From Sipunculus nudus (taxonomy: Eukaryota; Annelida; Sipuncula; Golfingiida; Sipunculidae): a stretch of 64,000 nucleotides of DNA. Positions 8,874-22,640 of the stretch are shown here, one piece after another (position 1 is the first letter of the stretch; every line of letters begins with the position of its first letter). Both the position numbers and the translations under genes were made by a program. Under the pieces are notes generated by a model that was given only the letters and a program-made list of their open reading frames with translations, had not been told where the DNA came from and did no database searches. The stretch covers positions 1,287,900 through 1,351,899 of the forward strand of contig CM049322.1 of NCBI GenBank assembly GCA_026874595.1, given 5' to 3'.

Positions 8874-9219
8874 ATGGTTGCAAATCGCCTTTATGGAGAC
8901 ATAGTTTCTTTGCTTACATTTTGCTTACGCTTTGCTTATGCTTTGCTTACGGTGAAAATACAGACAAGTATGAACCATAGGGACACAGCCTGGTTCCCTG
9001 GCTACACAATAGTGCCTGTTAGTCATCATGAATCTAAAAATTAAGGGTCAAACCGTTCCATCTAAATCAGAAATAGATAATACTATTAATTTCAAAAAGT
9101 GATAATATCGGGATTAGGGACCCATTTTTCTTTTTTACCTGAATTGATCAACAGTTATGTTCCAAATTCGACATAGATAGACTCTTGGAGAGCCTAATAA
9201 TATATTATATCTTCAGAAT
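8874..9219 (+). repeat. Second, independent A/B fusion monomer with a 30-bp deletion (346 bp)
   Basis: A-type start and first 11-bp unit (TTTGCTTACAT), then B type from CGGTG onward, with the break between about 8919 and 8952. In addition CGGTGAAAACACC...CTGCAAATACAG has collapsed to CGGTGAAAATACAG, a loss of 30 bp between short AAA-containing matches. The loss is in frame and leaves a 56-codon ORF (8874-9044). It is the shortest monomer in the window and I see no second copy. Confidence 0.9.
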
Positions 9220-10347
9220 ATGGTTGCAAATCGCCTTTATGGAGACATAGTTCCTTTGCTTACATTTTGCTTACGCTTTGCTTATGCTTTGCTTACGAAG
9301 AAAACACCACCGATTTTAAGCATTATTCTACAAATACTCACAAATACTACCCATAGGGACACAGATTGGTTTACTGGCTACATAATAATACCTGTTAGTG
9401 GACAGTACTCTAAATATTAGGGGTCAAATCGTACAATCAAAATCAGAAATAGCTATTACTTCTCAATTCTACAAGTGATATAATCTAATTTAGGGACCCA
9501 TTTTTCTCTTTTAACCTCAACAATCAAAAGTTTTTATACCATATTCGACATAAATAGACTGCTGGGAAGTCTAACATTATATTATTTCTTCGGAAAATGG
9601 TCGGAAAACGCATTTATGGAGACATAGTTCCTTTGCTTACACTTTGCTTACGCTTTGCTTATGCTTTTATTACGGTGAAAACACCAAAGAACTCAAGCAA
9701 TTTTTTGGAAATACAGACAAGTATGAACCATAGGGACACAGCCTGGTTCCCTGGCTACACAATAGTGCCTGTTAGTCATCACGAATCTAAAAATTAAGGG
9801 TTAAACCGTTCTATCTAAATCAGAAATAGATAATACTATTAATTTCAAAAAGTGATAATATTGAGTTTAGGGAGCCATTTTTCTTTTTTACCTCAATTGA
9901 TCAACAGTTATGTTCCTTCGACAAAGATAGACTCTTGGAGAGCCTAATATTATATTATATCTTCAGAATATGGTTGCAAATCGCCTTTATGGAGACATAG
10001 TTTCTTTGCTTACATTTTGCTTACGCTTTGCTTATGCTTTGCTTACGAAGAAAACACCACCGATTATAAGCATTATTCTACAAATACTCACAAATACTAC
10101 CCATAGGGACACAGACTGGTTGACTGGCTACATAATAATACCTGTTAGTGGTCAGTACTCTAAATATTAGGGGTCAAATCGTACAATCAAAATCAGAAAT
10201 AGCTATTACTTCTCCATTTCTAAAAGTGATATAATCTAATTTAGGGACCCATTTTTCTCTTTTAACCTCAATAATCAATAGTTTTTTTACCATATTCGAC
10301 ATAAATAGACTGCTGGGAAGTCTAACATTATATTATTTCTTCGGAAA
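9220..10347 (+). repeat. Junction segment joining a d1 A monomer to d4- and d12-like monomers
   Basis: Three monomers at 9220 (like 233), 9597 (a B with ATTACGG and CAATTTTTTGG, like the 2869/3619 group) and 9970 (like 8122, with a private GATTATAAGC and CAATAGTTTT). The order does not follow the d1-d12 series, so the segment marks old unequal exchanges. TCTACAAGTGATATAATC near 9470 is a rare variant seen again near 59425 and 61685. Confidence 0.75.
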
Positions 10348-13300
10348 ATGGTCGGAAAACGCATTTATGGAGACATAGTTCCTTTGCTTACACTTTGCTT
10401 ACGCTTTGCTTATGCTTTTATTACGGTGAAAACACCAAAGAACTCAAGCATTTTTCTGCAAATACAGACAAGTATGAACCATAGGGACACAGCCTGGTTC
10501 CCTGGCTACACAATAGTGCCTGTTAGTCATCATGAATCTAAAAATTAAGGGTCAAACCGTTCTATCTAAATCAGAAATAGATAATACTATTAATTTCACA
10601 AAGTGATAATATTGAGTTTAGGGAGCCATTTTTCTTTTTTACCTCAATTGATCAACAGTTATGTTCCTTCGACATAGATAGACTCTTGGAGAGCCTAATA
10701 TTATATTATATCTTCAGAATATGGTTGCAAATCGCCTTTATGGAGACATAGTTTCTTTGCTTACATTTTGCTTACGCTTTGCTTATGCTTTGCTTACGAA
10801 GAAAACACCACCGATTTTAAGCATTATTCTACAAATACTCACAAATACTACCCATAGGGACACAGACTGGTTCACTGGCTACATAATAATACCTGTTAGT
10901 GGTCAGTACTCTAAATATTAGGGGTCAAATCGTACAATCAAAATCAGAAATAGCTATTACTTCTCCATTTCTAAAAGTGATATAATCTAATTTAGGGACC
11001 CATTTTTCTCTTTTAACCTCAATAATCAAAAGTTTTTTTACCATATTCGACATAAATAGACTGCTGGGAAGTCTAACATTATATTATTTCTTCGGAAAAT
11101 GGTCGGAAAACGCATTTATGGAGACATAGTTCCTTTGCTTACACTTTGCTTACGCTTTGCTTATGCTTTGCTTACGGTGAAAACACCAAAGAACTCAAGC
11201 ATTTTTCTGCAAATACAGACAAGTATGAACCATAGGGACACAGCCTGGTTCCCTGGCTACACAATAGTGCCTGTTAGTCATCATGAATCTAAAAATTAAG
11301 GGTCAAACCGTTCCATCTAAATCAGAAATAGATAATACTATTAATTTCAAAAAGTGATAATATCGGGATTAGGGACCCATTTTTCTTTTTTACCTGAATT
11401 GATCAACAGTTATGTTCCAAATTCGACATAGATAGACTCTTGGAGAGCCTAATAATATATTATATCTTCAGAATATGGTTGCAAATCGCCTTTATGGAGA
11501 CATAGTTCCTTTGCTTACATTTTGCTTACGCTTTGCTTATGCTTTGCTTACGAAGAAAACACCACCGATTTTAAGCATTATTCTACAAATACTCACAAAT
11601 ACTACCCATAGGGACACAGATTGGTTTACTGGCTACATAATAATACCTGTTAGTGGACAGTACTCTAAATATTAGGGGTCAAATCGTACAATCAAAATCA
11701 GAAATAGCTATTACTTCTCAATTCTAAAAGTGATATAATCTAATTTAGGGACCCATTTTTCTCTTTTAACCTCAATAATCAAAAGTTTTTTTACCATATT
11801 CGACATAAATAGACTGCTGGGAAGTCTAACATTATATTATTTCTTCGGAAAATGGTCGGAAAACGCATTTATGGAGACATAGTTCCTTTGCTTACACTTT
11901 GCTTACGCTTTGCTTATGCTTTTATTACGGTGAAAACACCAAAGAACTCAAGCATTTTTCTGCAAATACAGACAAGTATGAACCATAGGGACACAGCCTG
12001 GTTCCCTGGCTACACAATAGTGCCTGTTAGTCATGATGAATCTAAAAATTAAGGGTCAAACCGTTCCATCTAAATCAGAAATAGATAATACTATTAATTT
12101 CAAAAAGTGATAATATTGAGTTTAGGGAGCCATTTTTCTTTTTTACCTCAATTGATCAACAGTTATGTTCCTTCGACATAGATGGACTCTTGGAGAGCCT
12201 AATATTATATTATATCTTCAGAATATGGTTGCAAATCGCCTTTATGGAGACATAGTTCCTTTGCTTACATTTTGCTTACGCTTTGCTTATGCTTTGCTTA
12301 CGAAGAAAACACCACAGATTTTAAGCATTTTTCTACAAACAATCACAAATACTACCCATAGGGACACTGACTGGTTCACTGGCTACACGAAAATACCTGT
12401 TAGTGGTCAGTACTCTAAATATTAGGGGTCAAATCGTACAATCAAAATCAGAAATAGCTATTACTTCTCAATTCTAAAAGTGATATAATCTAATTTAGGG
12501 ACCCATTTTTCTCTTTTAACCTCAACAATCAAAAGTTTTTATACCATATTCGACATAAATAGACTGCTGGGAAGTCTAACATTATATTATTTCTTCGGAA
12601 AATGGTCGGAAACGCATTTATGGAGACATAGTTCCTTTGCATACACTTTGCTTACGCTTTGCTTATGCTTTTATTACGGTGAAAACACCAAAGAACTCAA
12701 GCAATTTTTTGGAAATACAGACAAGTATGAACCATAGGGACACAGCCTGGTTCCCTGGCTACACAATAGTGCCTGTTAGTCATCACGAATCTAAAAATTA
12801 AGGGTCAAACCGTTCTATCTAAATCAGAAATAGATAATACTATTAATTTCAAAAAGTGATAATATTGAGTTTAGGGAGCCATTTTTCTTTTTTACCTCAA
12901 GTGATCAACAGTTATGTTCCTTCGACATAGATAGACTCTTGGAGAGCCTAATATTATATTATATCTTCAGAATATGGTTGCAAATCGCCTTTATGGAGAC
13001 ATAGTTCCTTTGCTTACACTTTGCTTACGCTTTGCTTATGCTTTTATTACGGTGAAAACACCAAAGAACTCAAGCAATTTTTTGGAAATACAGACAAGTA
13101 TGAACCATAGGGACACAGTCTGGTTCCCTGGCTACACAATAGTGCCTGTTAGTCATCATGAATCTAAAAATAAAGGGTCAAACCGTTCTATCTAAATCAG
13201 AAATAGATAATACTATTAATTTCAAAAAGTGATAATATCGAGTTTAGGGACCCATTTTTCTTTTTTACCTGAATTGATTAACAGTTATGTTCCTTCGACA

Positions 13301-16300
13301 TAGATAGACTCTTGGAGAGCCTAATATTATATTATACCTTCAGAATATGGTTGCAAATCGCCTTTATGGAGACATAGTTCCTTTGCTTACATTTTGCTTA
13401 CGCTTAGCTTTTGCTTTGCTTACGAAGAAAACACCACAGATTTTAAGCATTTTTCTACAAACACTCACAAATACTACCCATAGGGACACTGACTGGTTCA
13501 CTAGCTACACGAAAATACCTGTTAGTGGTCAGTACTCTAAATATTAGGGGTCAAATCGTACAATCAAAATCAGAAATAGCTATTACTTCTCAATTCTAAA
13601 AGTGATATAATCTAATTTAGGGACCCATTTTTCTCTTTTAACCTCAATAATCAAAAGTTTTTATACCATATTCGACATAAATAGACAGCTGGGAAGTCTA
13701 ACATTATATTATTTCTTCGGAAAATGGTCGGAAAACGCATTTATGGAGACATAGTTCCTTTGCTTACACTTTGCTTACGATTTGCTTATGCTTTGCTTAC
13801 GGTGAAAACACCAAAGAACTCAAGCATTTTTCTGCAAATACAGACAAGTATGAACCATAGGGACACAGCCTGGTTCCCTGGCTACACAATAGTGCCTGTT
13901 AGTCATCATGAATATAAAAATAAAGGGTCAAACCGTTCTATCTAAATCAGAAATAGATAATACTATTAATTTCAAAAAGTGATAATATCGAGTTTAGGGA
14001 CCCATTTTTCTTTTTTACCTGAATTGATTAACAGTTATGTTCCTTCGACATAGATAGACTCTTGGACAGCCTAATATTATATTATACCTTCAGAATATGG
14101 TTGCAAATCGCCTTTATGGAGACATAGTTCCTTTGCTTACATTTTGCTTACGCTTTACTTATGCTTTGCTTACGAAGAAAACACCACAGATTTTAAGCAT
14201 TTTTCTACAGATACTCACAAATACTACCCATAGGGACACAGACTGGTTCACTGGCTACATGATAATACCTGTTAGTGGTCAGTACTCTAAATATTAGGCG
14301 TCAAATCCTACAATGAAAACCAGAAATAGCTATAACTTCTCAATTCTAAAAGTGATATAATCTAATTTAGGGACCCATTTTTCCCTTTTAACCTCAATAA
14401 TCAAACGTTTTTTTTTACCATATTCAACATAAATAGACTGCTGGGAAGTCTAACATTATATTATTTCTCCGGAAAATGGTCGAAAAACGCATTTATATAG
14501 ACATAGTTCCTTTGCTTACACTTTGCTTACACTTTGCTTATGCTTTTATTACGGTGAAAACACCAAAGAACTCAAGCAATATTTTGGAAATACAGACAAG
14601 TATGAACCATAGGGAAACAGCCTGGTTCCCTGGCTACACAATAGTGCCTGTTAGTCATCACGAATCTAAAAATTAAGGGTCAAACCGTTCTATCTAAATC
14701 AGAAATAGATAATACTATTAATTTCAAAAAGTGATAATATCGGGATTAGGGACCCATTTTTCTTTTTTACCTGAATTGATTAACAGTTATGTTCCTTCGA
14801 CATAGATAGACTCTTGGACAGCCTAATATTATATTATACCTTCAGAATATGGTTGCAAATCGCCTTTATGGAGACATAGTTTCTTTGCTTACATTTTGCT
14901 TACGCTTTGCTTATGCTTTGCTTACGAAGAAAACACCACCGATTTTAAGCATTATTCTTCAAATACTCACAAATACTACCCATAGGGACACAGACTGGTT
15001 CACTGGCTACATAATAATACCTGTTAGTGGTCATTACTCTAAATATTAGGGGTCAAATCGTACAATCAAAATCAGAAATAGCTATTACTTCTCCATTTCT
15101 AAAAGTGATATAATCTAATTTAGGGACCCATTTTTCTCTTTTAACCTCAATAATCAAAAGTTTTTTTACCATATTCGACATAAATAGACTGCTGGAAAGT
15201 CTAACATTATATTATTTCTTCGGAAAATGGTCGGAAAACGCATTTATGGAGACATAGTTCCTTTGCTTACACTTTGCTTACGCTTTGCTTATGCTTTGCT
15301 TACGGTGAAAACACCAAAGAACTCAAGCATTTTTCTGCAAATACAGACAAGTATGAACCATAGGGACACAGCCTGGTTCCCTGGCTACACAATAGTGCCT
15401 GTTAGTCATCATGAATCTAAAAATTAAGGGTCAAACCGTTCCATCTAAATCAGAAATAGATAATACTATTAATATCAAAAAGTGATAATATCGAGTTTAG
15501 GGACCCTTTTTCTTTTTTACCTGAATTGATCAACAGTTATGATCCAAATTCGACATAAATAGACTCTTGAGAGCCTAATATTATATTATATCTTCAGAAT
15601 ATGGTTGCAAATCGCCTTTATGGAGACATAGTTTCTTTGCTTACATTTTGCTTACGCTTTGCTTATGCTTTGCTTACGAAGAAAACACCACAGATTTTAA
15701 GCATTTTTCTACAAACACTCACAAATACTACCCATAGGGACACTGACTGGTTCACTGGCTACACGAAAATACCTGTTAGTGGTCAGTACTCTAAATATTA
15801 GGGGTCAAATCGTACAATCAAAATCAGAAATAGCTATTACTTCTCAATTCTAAAAGTGATATAATCTAATTAAGGGACCCGTTTTTCTCTTTTACCTCAA
15901 CAATCAAAAGTTTTTATACCATATTCGACATAAATAGACTGCTGGGAAGTCTAACATTATATTATTTCTTCGGAAAATGGTCGGAAAACGCATTTATGGA
16001 GACATAGTTCCTTTGCTTACACTTTGCTTACGCTTTGCTTATGCTTTTATTACGGTGAAAACACCAAAGAACTCAAGTAATTTTTTGGAAATACAGACAA
16101 GTATGAACCATAGGGACACAGTCTGGTTCCCTGGCGACACAATAGTGCCTGTTAGTCATCACGAATCTAAAAATTAAGGGTCAAACCGTTCTATCTAAAT
16201 CAGAAATAGATAATACTATTAATTTCAAAAAGTGATAATATTGAGTTTAGGGAGCCATTTTTCTTTTTTACCTCAATTGATCAACAGTTATGTTCCTTCG

Positions 16301-19300
16301 ACATAGATAGACTCTTGGAGAGCCTAATATTATATTATATCTTCAGAATATGGTTGCAAATCGCCTTTATGGAGACATAGTTTCTTTGCTTACATTTTGC
16401 TTACGCTTTGCTTATGCTTTGCTTACGAAGAAAACACCACCGATTTTAAGCATTATTCTACAAATACTCACAAATACTACCCATAGGGACACAGACTGGT
16501 TCACTGGCTACATAATAATACCTGTTAGTGGTCAGTACTCTAAATATTAGGGGTCAAATCGTACAATCAAAATCAGAAATAGCTATTACTTCTCCATTTC
16601 TAAAAGTGATATAATCTAATTTAGGGACCCATTTTTCTCTTTTAACCTCAATAATCAAAAGTTTTTTTACCATATTCGACATAAATAGACTGCTGGGAAG
16701 TCTAACATTATATTATTTCTTCGGAAAATGGTCGGAAAACGCATTTATGGAGACATAGTTCCTTTGCTTACACTTTGCGTACGCTTTGCTTATGCTTTGC
16801 TTACGGTGAAAACACCAAAGAACTCAAGCATTTTTCTGCAAATACAGACAAGTATGAACCATAGGGACACAGCCTGGTTCCCTGGCTACACAATAGTGCC
16901 TGTTAGTCATCATGAATCTAAAAATTAAGGGTCAAACCGTTCCATCTAAATCAGAAATAGATAATACTATTAATTTCAAAAAGTGATAATATCGGGATTA
17001 GGGACCCATTTTTCTTTTTTACCTGAATTGATCAACAGTTATGTTCCAAATTCGACATAGATAGACTCTTGGAGAGCCTAATAATATATTATATCTTCAG
17101 AATATGGTTGCAAATCGCCTTTATGGAGACATAGTTCCTTTGCTTACATTTTGCTTACGCTTTGCTTATGCTTTGCTTACGAAGAAAACACCACCGATTT
17201 TAAGCATTATTCTACAAATACTCACAAATACTACCCATAGGGACACAGATTGGTTTACTGGCTACATAATAATACCTGTTAGTGGACAGTACTCTAAATA
17301 TTAGGGGTCAAATCGTACAATCAAAATCAGAAATAGCTATTACTTCTCAATTCTAAAAGTGATATAATCTAATTTAGGGACCCATTTTTCTCTTTTAACC
17401 TCCATAATCAAAAGTTTTTTTACCATATTCGACATAAATAGACTGCTGGGAAGTCTAACATTATATTATTTCTTCGGAAAATGGTCGGAAAACGCATTTA
17501 TGGAGACATAGTTCCTTTGCTTACACTTTGCTTACGCTTTGCTTATGCTTTTCTTACGGTGAAAACACCAAAGAACTCAAGCATTTTTCTGCAAATACAG
17601 ACAAGTATGAACCATAGGGACACAGCCTGGTTCCCTGGCTACACAATAGTGCCTGTTAGTCATCATGAATCTAAAAATTAAGGGTCAAACCGTTCCATCT
17701 AAATCAGAAATAGATAATACTATAAATTTCAAGAAAGTGATAATATCGGGATTAGATACCCATTTTTCTTTTTTACCTGAATTGATCAACAGTTATGTTC
17801 CAAATTCGACATAAATAGACTCTTGAGAGCCTAATATTATATTTTATCTTCAGAATATGGTTGCAAATCGCCTTTATGGAGACATAGTTCCGTTGCTTAC
17901 ATTTTGCTTACGCTTTGCTTATTCTTTGCTTACGAAGAAAATACCAAAGAATTTAAACATTTCTCTACAAATACTCACAAATACTACCCATAGGGACACT
18001 GACTGGTTCACTGGCTACACGATTATACCTGTTGTTGGTCAGTACTCTAAATATTAGGGGTCAATTCGTACAATCAAAATCAGAAATAGCTATTACTTCT
18101 CAATTCTAAAAGGGATATAATCTAGTTTAGGGACCCATTTTTCGCTTTTAACCTCAATAATCAAAAGTTTTTTTACCATATTCGACATAAATAGACTGCT
18201 GGGAAGTCTAACATTATATAATTCTTCGGAAAATGGTCGGAAAACGCATTTATGGAGACATAGTTCCTTTGCTTACACTTTGCTTACGCTTTGCTTATGC
18301 TTTTCTTACGGTGAAAACACCAAAGAACTCAAGCAATTTTTTTGAAATACAGACAAGTATGAACCATAGGGACACAGCCTGGTTCCCTGGCTACACAATA
18401 GTGCCTGTTAGTCATCATGAATCTAAAAATTAAGGGTCAAACCGTTCTAACTAAATCAGAAATAGATCATACTATTAATTTCAAAAAGTGATAATATCGA
18501 GTTTAGGGAGCCATTTTTCTTTTTTACCTGAATTGATCAACAGTTATGTTCCTTCGACATAGAAAGGCTCTTGGAGAGCCTAATATTATATTATATCTGC
18601 AGCATATGGTTGCAAATCGCCTTTATGGAGACATAGTTCCGTTGCTTCCATTTTGCTTACGCTTTGCTTATGCTTTGCTTACGAAGAAAACACCACAGAA
18701 TTTAAACATTTCTCTACAAATACTCACAAATACTACCCATAGGGACACTGACTGGTTCACTGGCTACATGATAATACCTGTAAGTGGTCAGTACTCTAAA
18801 TATTAGGGGTCAAATCGTACAATGAAAATCAGAATTAGCTATTACTTCTTAATTCTAAAAGTGATATAATCTAATTTAGGGACCCATTTTTCTCTTTAAA
18901 CCTCAATAATCAAACGTTTTTTTTTTACCATATTCAACATAAATAGACTGCTGGGAAGTCTAACATTATATTATTTCTCCGGAAAATGGTCGGAAAACGC
19001 ATTTATGGAGACATAGTTCCTTTGCTTACACCTTGCTTACGCTTTGCTTATGCTTTGCTTACGGTGAAAACACCAAAGAACTCAAGCATTTTTCTGCAAA
19101 AACAGACAAGTATGAACCATAGGGACACAGCCTGGTTCCCTGGCTACACAATAGTGCCTGTTAGTCATCATGAATCTAAAAATTAAGGGTCAAACCGTTC
19201 CATCTAAATAAGAAATAGATAATACTATTAATATCAAAAAGTGATAATATCGAGTTTAGGGAGCCATTTTTCTTTTTTACCTGAATTGATCAACAGTTAT

Positions 19301-20744
19301 GTTCCAAATTCGACAAAAATAGACTCTTGAGAACCTAATATTATATTATATCTTCAGAATATGGTTGCAAATCGCCTTTATGGAGACATAGTTTCCTTGC
19401 TTACATTTTGCTTACGCTTTGCTTATGCTTTGCTTACGAAGAAAACACCACAGATTTTAAGCATTTTTCTACAAACACTCACAAATACTACCCATAGGGA
19501 CACTGACTGGTTCACTGGCTACACGAAAATACCTGTTAGAGGTCAGTACTCTAAATATTAGGGGTCAAATCGTACAATCAAAATCAGAAATAGCTATTAC
19601 TTCTCAATTCTAAAAGTGATATAATCTAATTTAGGGACCCATTTTTCTCTTTTAACCTCAACAATCAAAAGTTTTTATACCATATTCGACATAAATAGAC
19701 TGCTGGGAAGTCTAACATTATATTATTTCTTCGGAAAATGGTCGGAAAACGCATTTATGGAGACATAGTTCCTTTGCTTACACTTTGCTTACGCTTTGCT
19801 TATGCTTTTATTACGGTGAAAACACCAAAGAACTCAAGCAATTTTTTGGAAATACAGACAAGTATGAACCATAGGGACACAGTCTGGTTCCCTGGCTACA
19901 CAATAGTGCCTGTTAGTCATCACGAATCTAAAAATTAAGGGTCAAACCGTTCTATCTAAATCAGAAATAGATAATACTATTAATTTAAAAAAGTGATAAT
20001 ATTGAGTTTAGGGAGCCATTTTTCTTTTTTACCTCAATTGATCAACAGTTATGTTCCTTCGTCATAGATAGACTCTTGGAGAGCCTAATATTATATTATA
20101 TCTTCAGAATATGGTTGCAAATCGCCTTTATGGAGACATAGTTCCTTTGCTTACATTTTGCTTACGCTTTGCTTATGCTTTGCTTACGAAGAAAACACCA
20201 CAGATTTTAAGCATTTTTCTACAAACACTCACAAATACTACCCATAGGGACACTGACTGGTTCACTGGCTACACGAAAATACCTGTTAGTGGTCAGTACT
20301 CTAAATATAAGGGGTCAAATCGTACAATGAAAATCAGAAATAGCTATTACTTCTCAATTCTAAAAGTGATATAATCTAATTTAGGGACCCATTTTTCTCT
20401 TTTAACCTCAACAATCAAAAGTTTTTATACCATATTCAACATAAATAGACTGCTGGGAAGTCTAACATTATATTATTTCTCCGGAAAATGGTCGGAAAAC
20501 GCATTTATGGAGACATAGTTCCTTTGCTTACACCTTGCTTACGCTTTGCTTATGCTTTGCTTACGGTGAAAACACCAAAGAACTCAAGCATTTTTCTGCA
20601 AAAACAGACAAGTATGAACCATAGGGACACAGCCTGGTTCCCTGGCTACACAATAGTGCCTGTTAGTCATCATGAATCTAAAAATTAAGGGTCAAACCGT
20701 TCCATCTAAATCAGAAATAGATAATACTATTAATATCAAAAAGT
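10348..20744 (+). repeat. Left copy of the 10.4-kb segmental duplication (28 monomers)
   Basis: Monomers 10348 to 20488 match 26120 to 36249 one for one at an offset of 15,772 bp, falling to 15,761 bp after the 11-bp loss at 30248. Shared private variants include TTTCACAAAGTG near 10596 and 26369, TTGCGTACGC near 16778 and 32539, and CCTCCATAATC near 17400 and 33172. Internally it runs d12-, d1-, d5-, d6-, d8- to d12-, then d1-d4-like dimers, so it is a shortened super-repeat plus the start of another. Confidence 0.9.
14476..14848 (+). repeat. d9 B monomer with two identical adjacent 11-bp units
   Basis: The units read TTTGCTTACAC twice in succession, then TTTGCTTATGC and TTTTATTACGG. Sister copies at 6246 and 39628 are the same. 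Two identical neighbours favour slippage, and the copies at 25006 and 30248 have lost exactly one of them. The start ATGGTCGAAAAACGC and TATATAGAC are also private to this lineage. Confidence 0.93.
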
Positions 20745-20864
20745 GATATAATCTAATTTAGGGACCCATTTTTCTCTTTTAACCTCAATAATCAAAAGTT
20801 TTTTTACCATATTCGACATAAATAGACTGCTGGGAAGTCTAACATTATATTATTTCTTCGGAAA
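20488..20864 (+). repeat. B-head/A-tail fusion monomer giving B-B adjacency
   Basis: The monomer is a d3-type B (CTTACACCTTGC) whose tail changes at about 20739-20750 from B type (AAAAAGTGATAATATCG) to A type (GTGATATAATCTAATT). The next monomer, 20865, is again B type and resembles 610. The break lies in the shared AAAAGTGATA. It is the reciprocal kind of event to the A/B fusions at 3991 and 52785. Confidence 0.9.
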
Positions 20865-22640
20865 ATGGTCGGAAAACGCATTTATGGAGACATAGTTCCT
20901 TTGCTTACACTTTGCTTACGCTTTGCTTATGCTTTTCTTACGGTGAAAACACCAAAGAACTCAAGCATTTTTCTGCAAATACAGACAAGTATGAACCATA
21001 GGGACACAGCCTGGTTCCCTGGCTACACAATAGTGCCTGTTAGTCATGATGAATCTAAAAATTAAGGGTCAAACCGTTCCATCTAAATCAGAAATAGATA
21101 ATACTATAAATTTCAAGAAAGTGATAATATCGGGATTAGATACCCATTTTTCTTTTTTACCTGAATTGATCAACAGTTATGTTCCAAATTGGACATAAAT
21201 AGACTCTTGGAGAGCCTAATATTATATTTTATCTTCAGAATATGGTTGCAAATCGCCTTTATGGAGACATAGTTCCGTTGCTTACATTTTGCTTACGCTT
21301 TGCTTATTCTTTGCTTACGAAGAAAATACCAAAGAATTTAAACATTTCTCTACAAATACTCACAAATACTACCCATAGGGACACTGACTGGTTCACTGGC
21401 TACACGATTATACCTGTTGGTGGTCAGTACTCTAAATATTAGGGGTCAATTCGTACAATCAAAATCAGAAATAGCTATTACTTCTCAATTCTAAAAGGGA
21501 TATAATCTAGTTTAGGGACCCATTTTTTCTCTTTTAACCTCAATAATCAAAAGTTTTGTTACCATATTCGACATAAATAGACTGCTGGGAAGTCTAACAT
21601 TATATAATTCTTCGGAAAATGGTCGGAAAACGCATTTATGGAGACATAGTTCCTTTGCTTACACTTTGCTTACACTTTGCTTACGCTTTGCTTATGCTTT
21701 TCTTACGGTGAAAACACCAAAGAACTCAAGCAATTTTTTTGAAATACAGACAAGTATGAACCATAGGGACACAGCCTGGTTCCCTGGCTACACAATAGTG
21801 CCTGTTAGTCATCATGAATCTAAAAATTAAGGGTCAAACCGTTCCATCTAAATAAGAAATAGATAATACTATTAATATCAAAAAGTGATAATATCGAGTT
21901 TAGGGAGCCATTTTTCTTTTTTACCTGAATTGATCAACAGTTATGTTCCAAATTCGACAAAAATAGACTCTTGAGAGCCTAATATTATATTATATCTTCA
22001 GAATATGGTTGCAAATCGCCTTTATGGAGACATAGTTTCCTTGCTTACATTTTGCTTACGCTTTGCTTATGCTTTGCTTACGAAGAAAACACCACAGATT
22101 TTAAGCATTTTTCTACAAACACTCACAAATACTACCCATAGGGACACTGACTGGTTCACTGGCTACACGAAAATACCTGTTAGAGGTCAGTACTCTAAAT
22201 ATTAGGGGTCAAATCGTACAATCAAAATCAGAAATAGCTATTACTTCTCAATTCTAAAAGTGATATAATCTAATTTAGGGACCCATTTTTCTCTTTTAAC
22301 CTCAACAATCAAAAGTTTTTATACCATATTCGACATAAATAGACTGCTGGGAAGTCTAACATTATATTATTTCTTCGGAAAATGGTCGGAAAACGCATTT
22401 ATGGAGACATAGTTCCTTTGCTTACACTTTGCTTACGCTTTGCTTATGCTTTTATTACGGTGAAAACACCAAAGAACTCAAGCAATTTTTTGGAAATACA
22501 GACAAGTATGAACCATAGGGACACAGTCTGGTTCCCTGGCTACACAATAGTGCCTGTTAGTCATCACGAATCTAAAAATTAAGGGTCAAACCGTTCTATC
22601 TAAATCAGAAATAGATAATACTATTAATTTCAAAAAGTGA
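20745..22640 (+). repeat. Mosaic segment of d1/d2 and d4 pieces
   Basis: From 20750 the sequence follows 495-1600 (B at 20865, A at 21242 with GTTGGTGGTC and the TTGGACAT variant upstream). It then switches inside monomer 21619 to a tail like that of 2117, and continues as 2492-3100 (22005, 22382). One dimer is thus missing relative to 1-3 kb. Segment 22005-22640 also equals 19361-19996 at an offset of 2,644 bp. Confidence 0.8.
21619..22004 (+). repeat. B monomer with a fifth 11-bp unit (386 bp)
   Basis: TTTGCTTACAC is present twice before the usual TTTGCTTACGC, giving five units in place of four. The 11-bp gain shifts the short ORF into TGA after about 30 codons. The head matches 1364 and the tail matches 2117. 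It is the only expansion I found. Confidence 0.93.
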
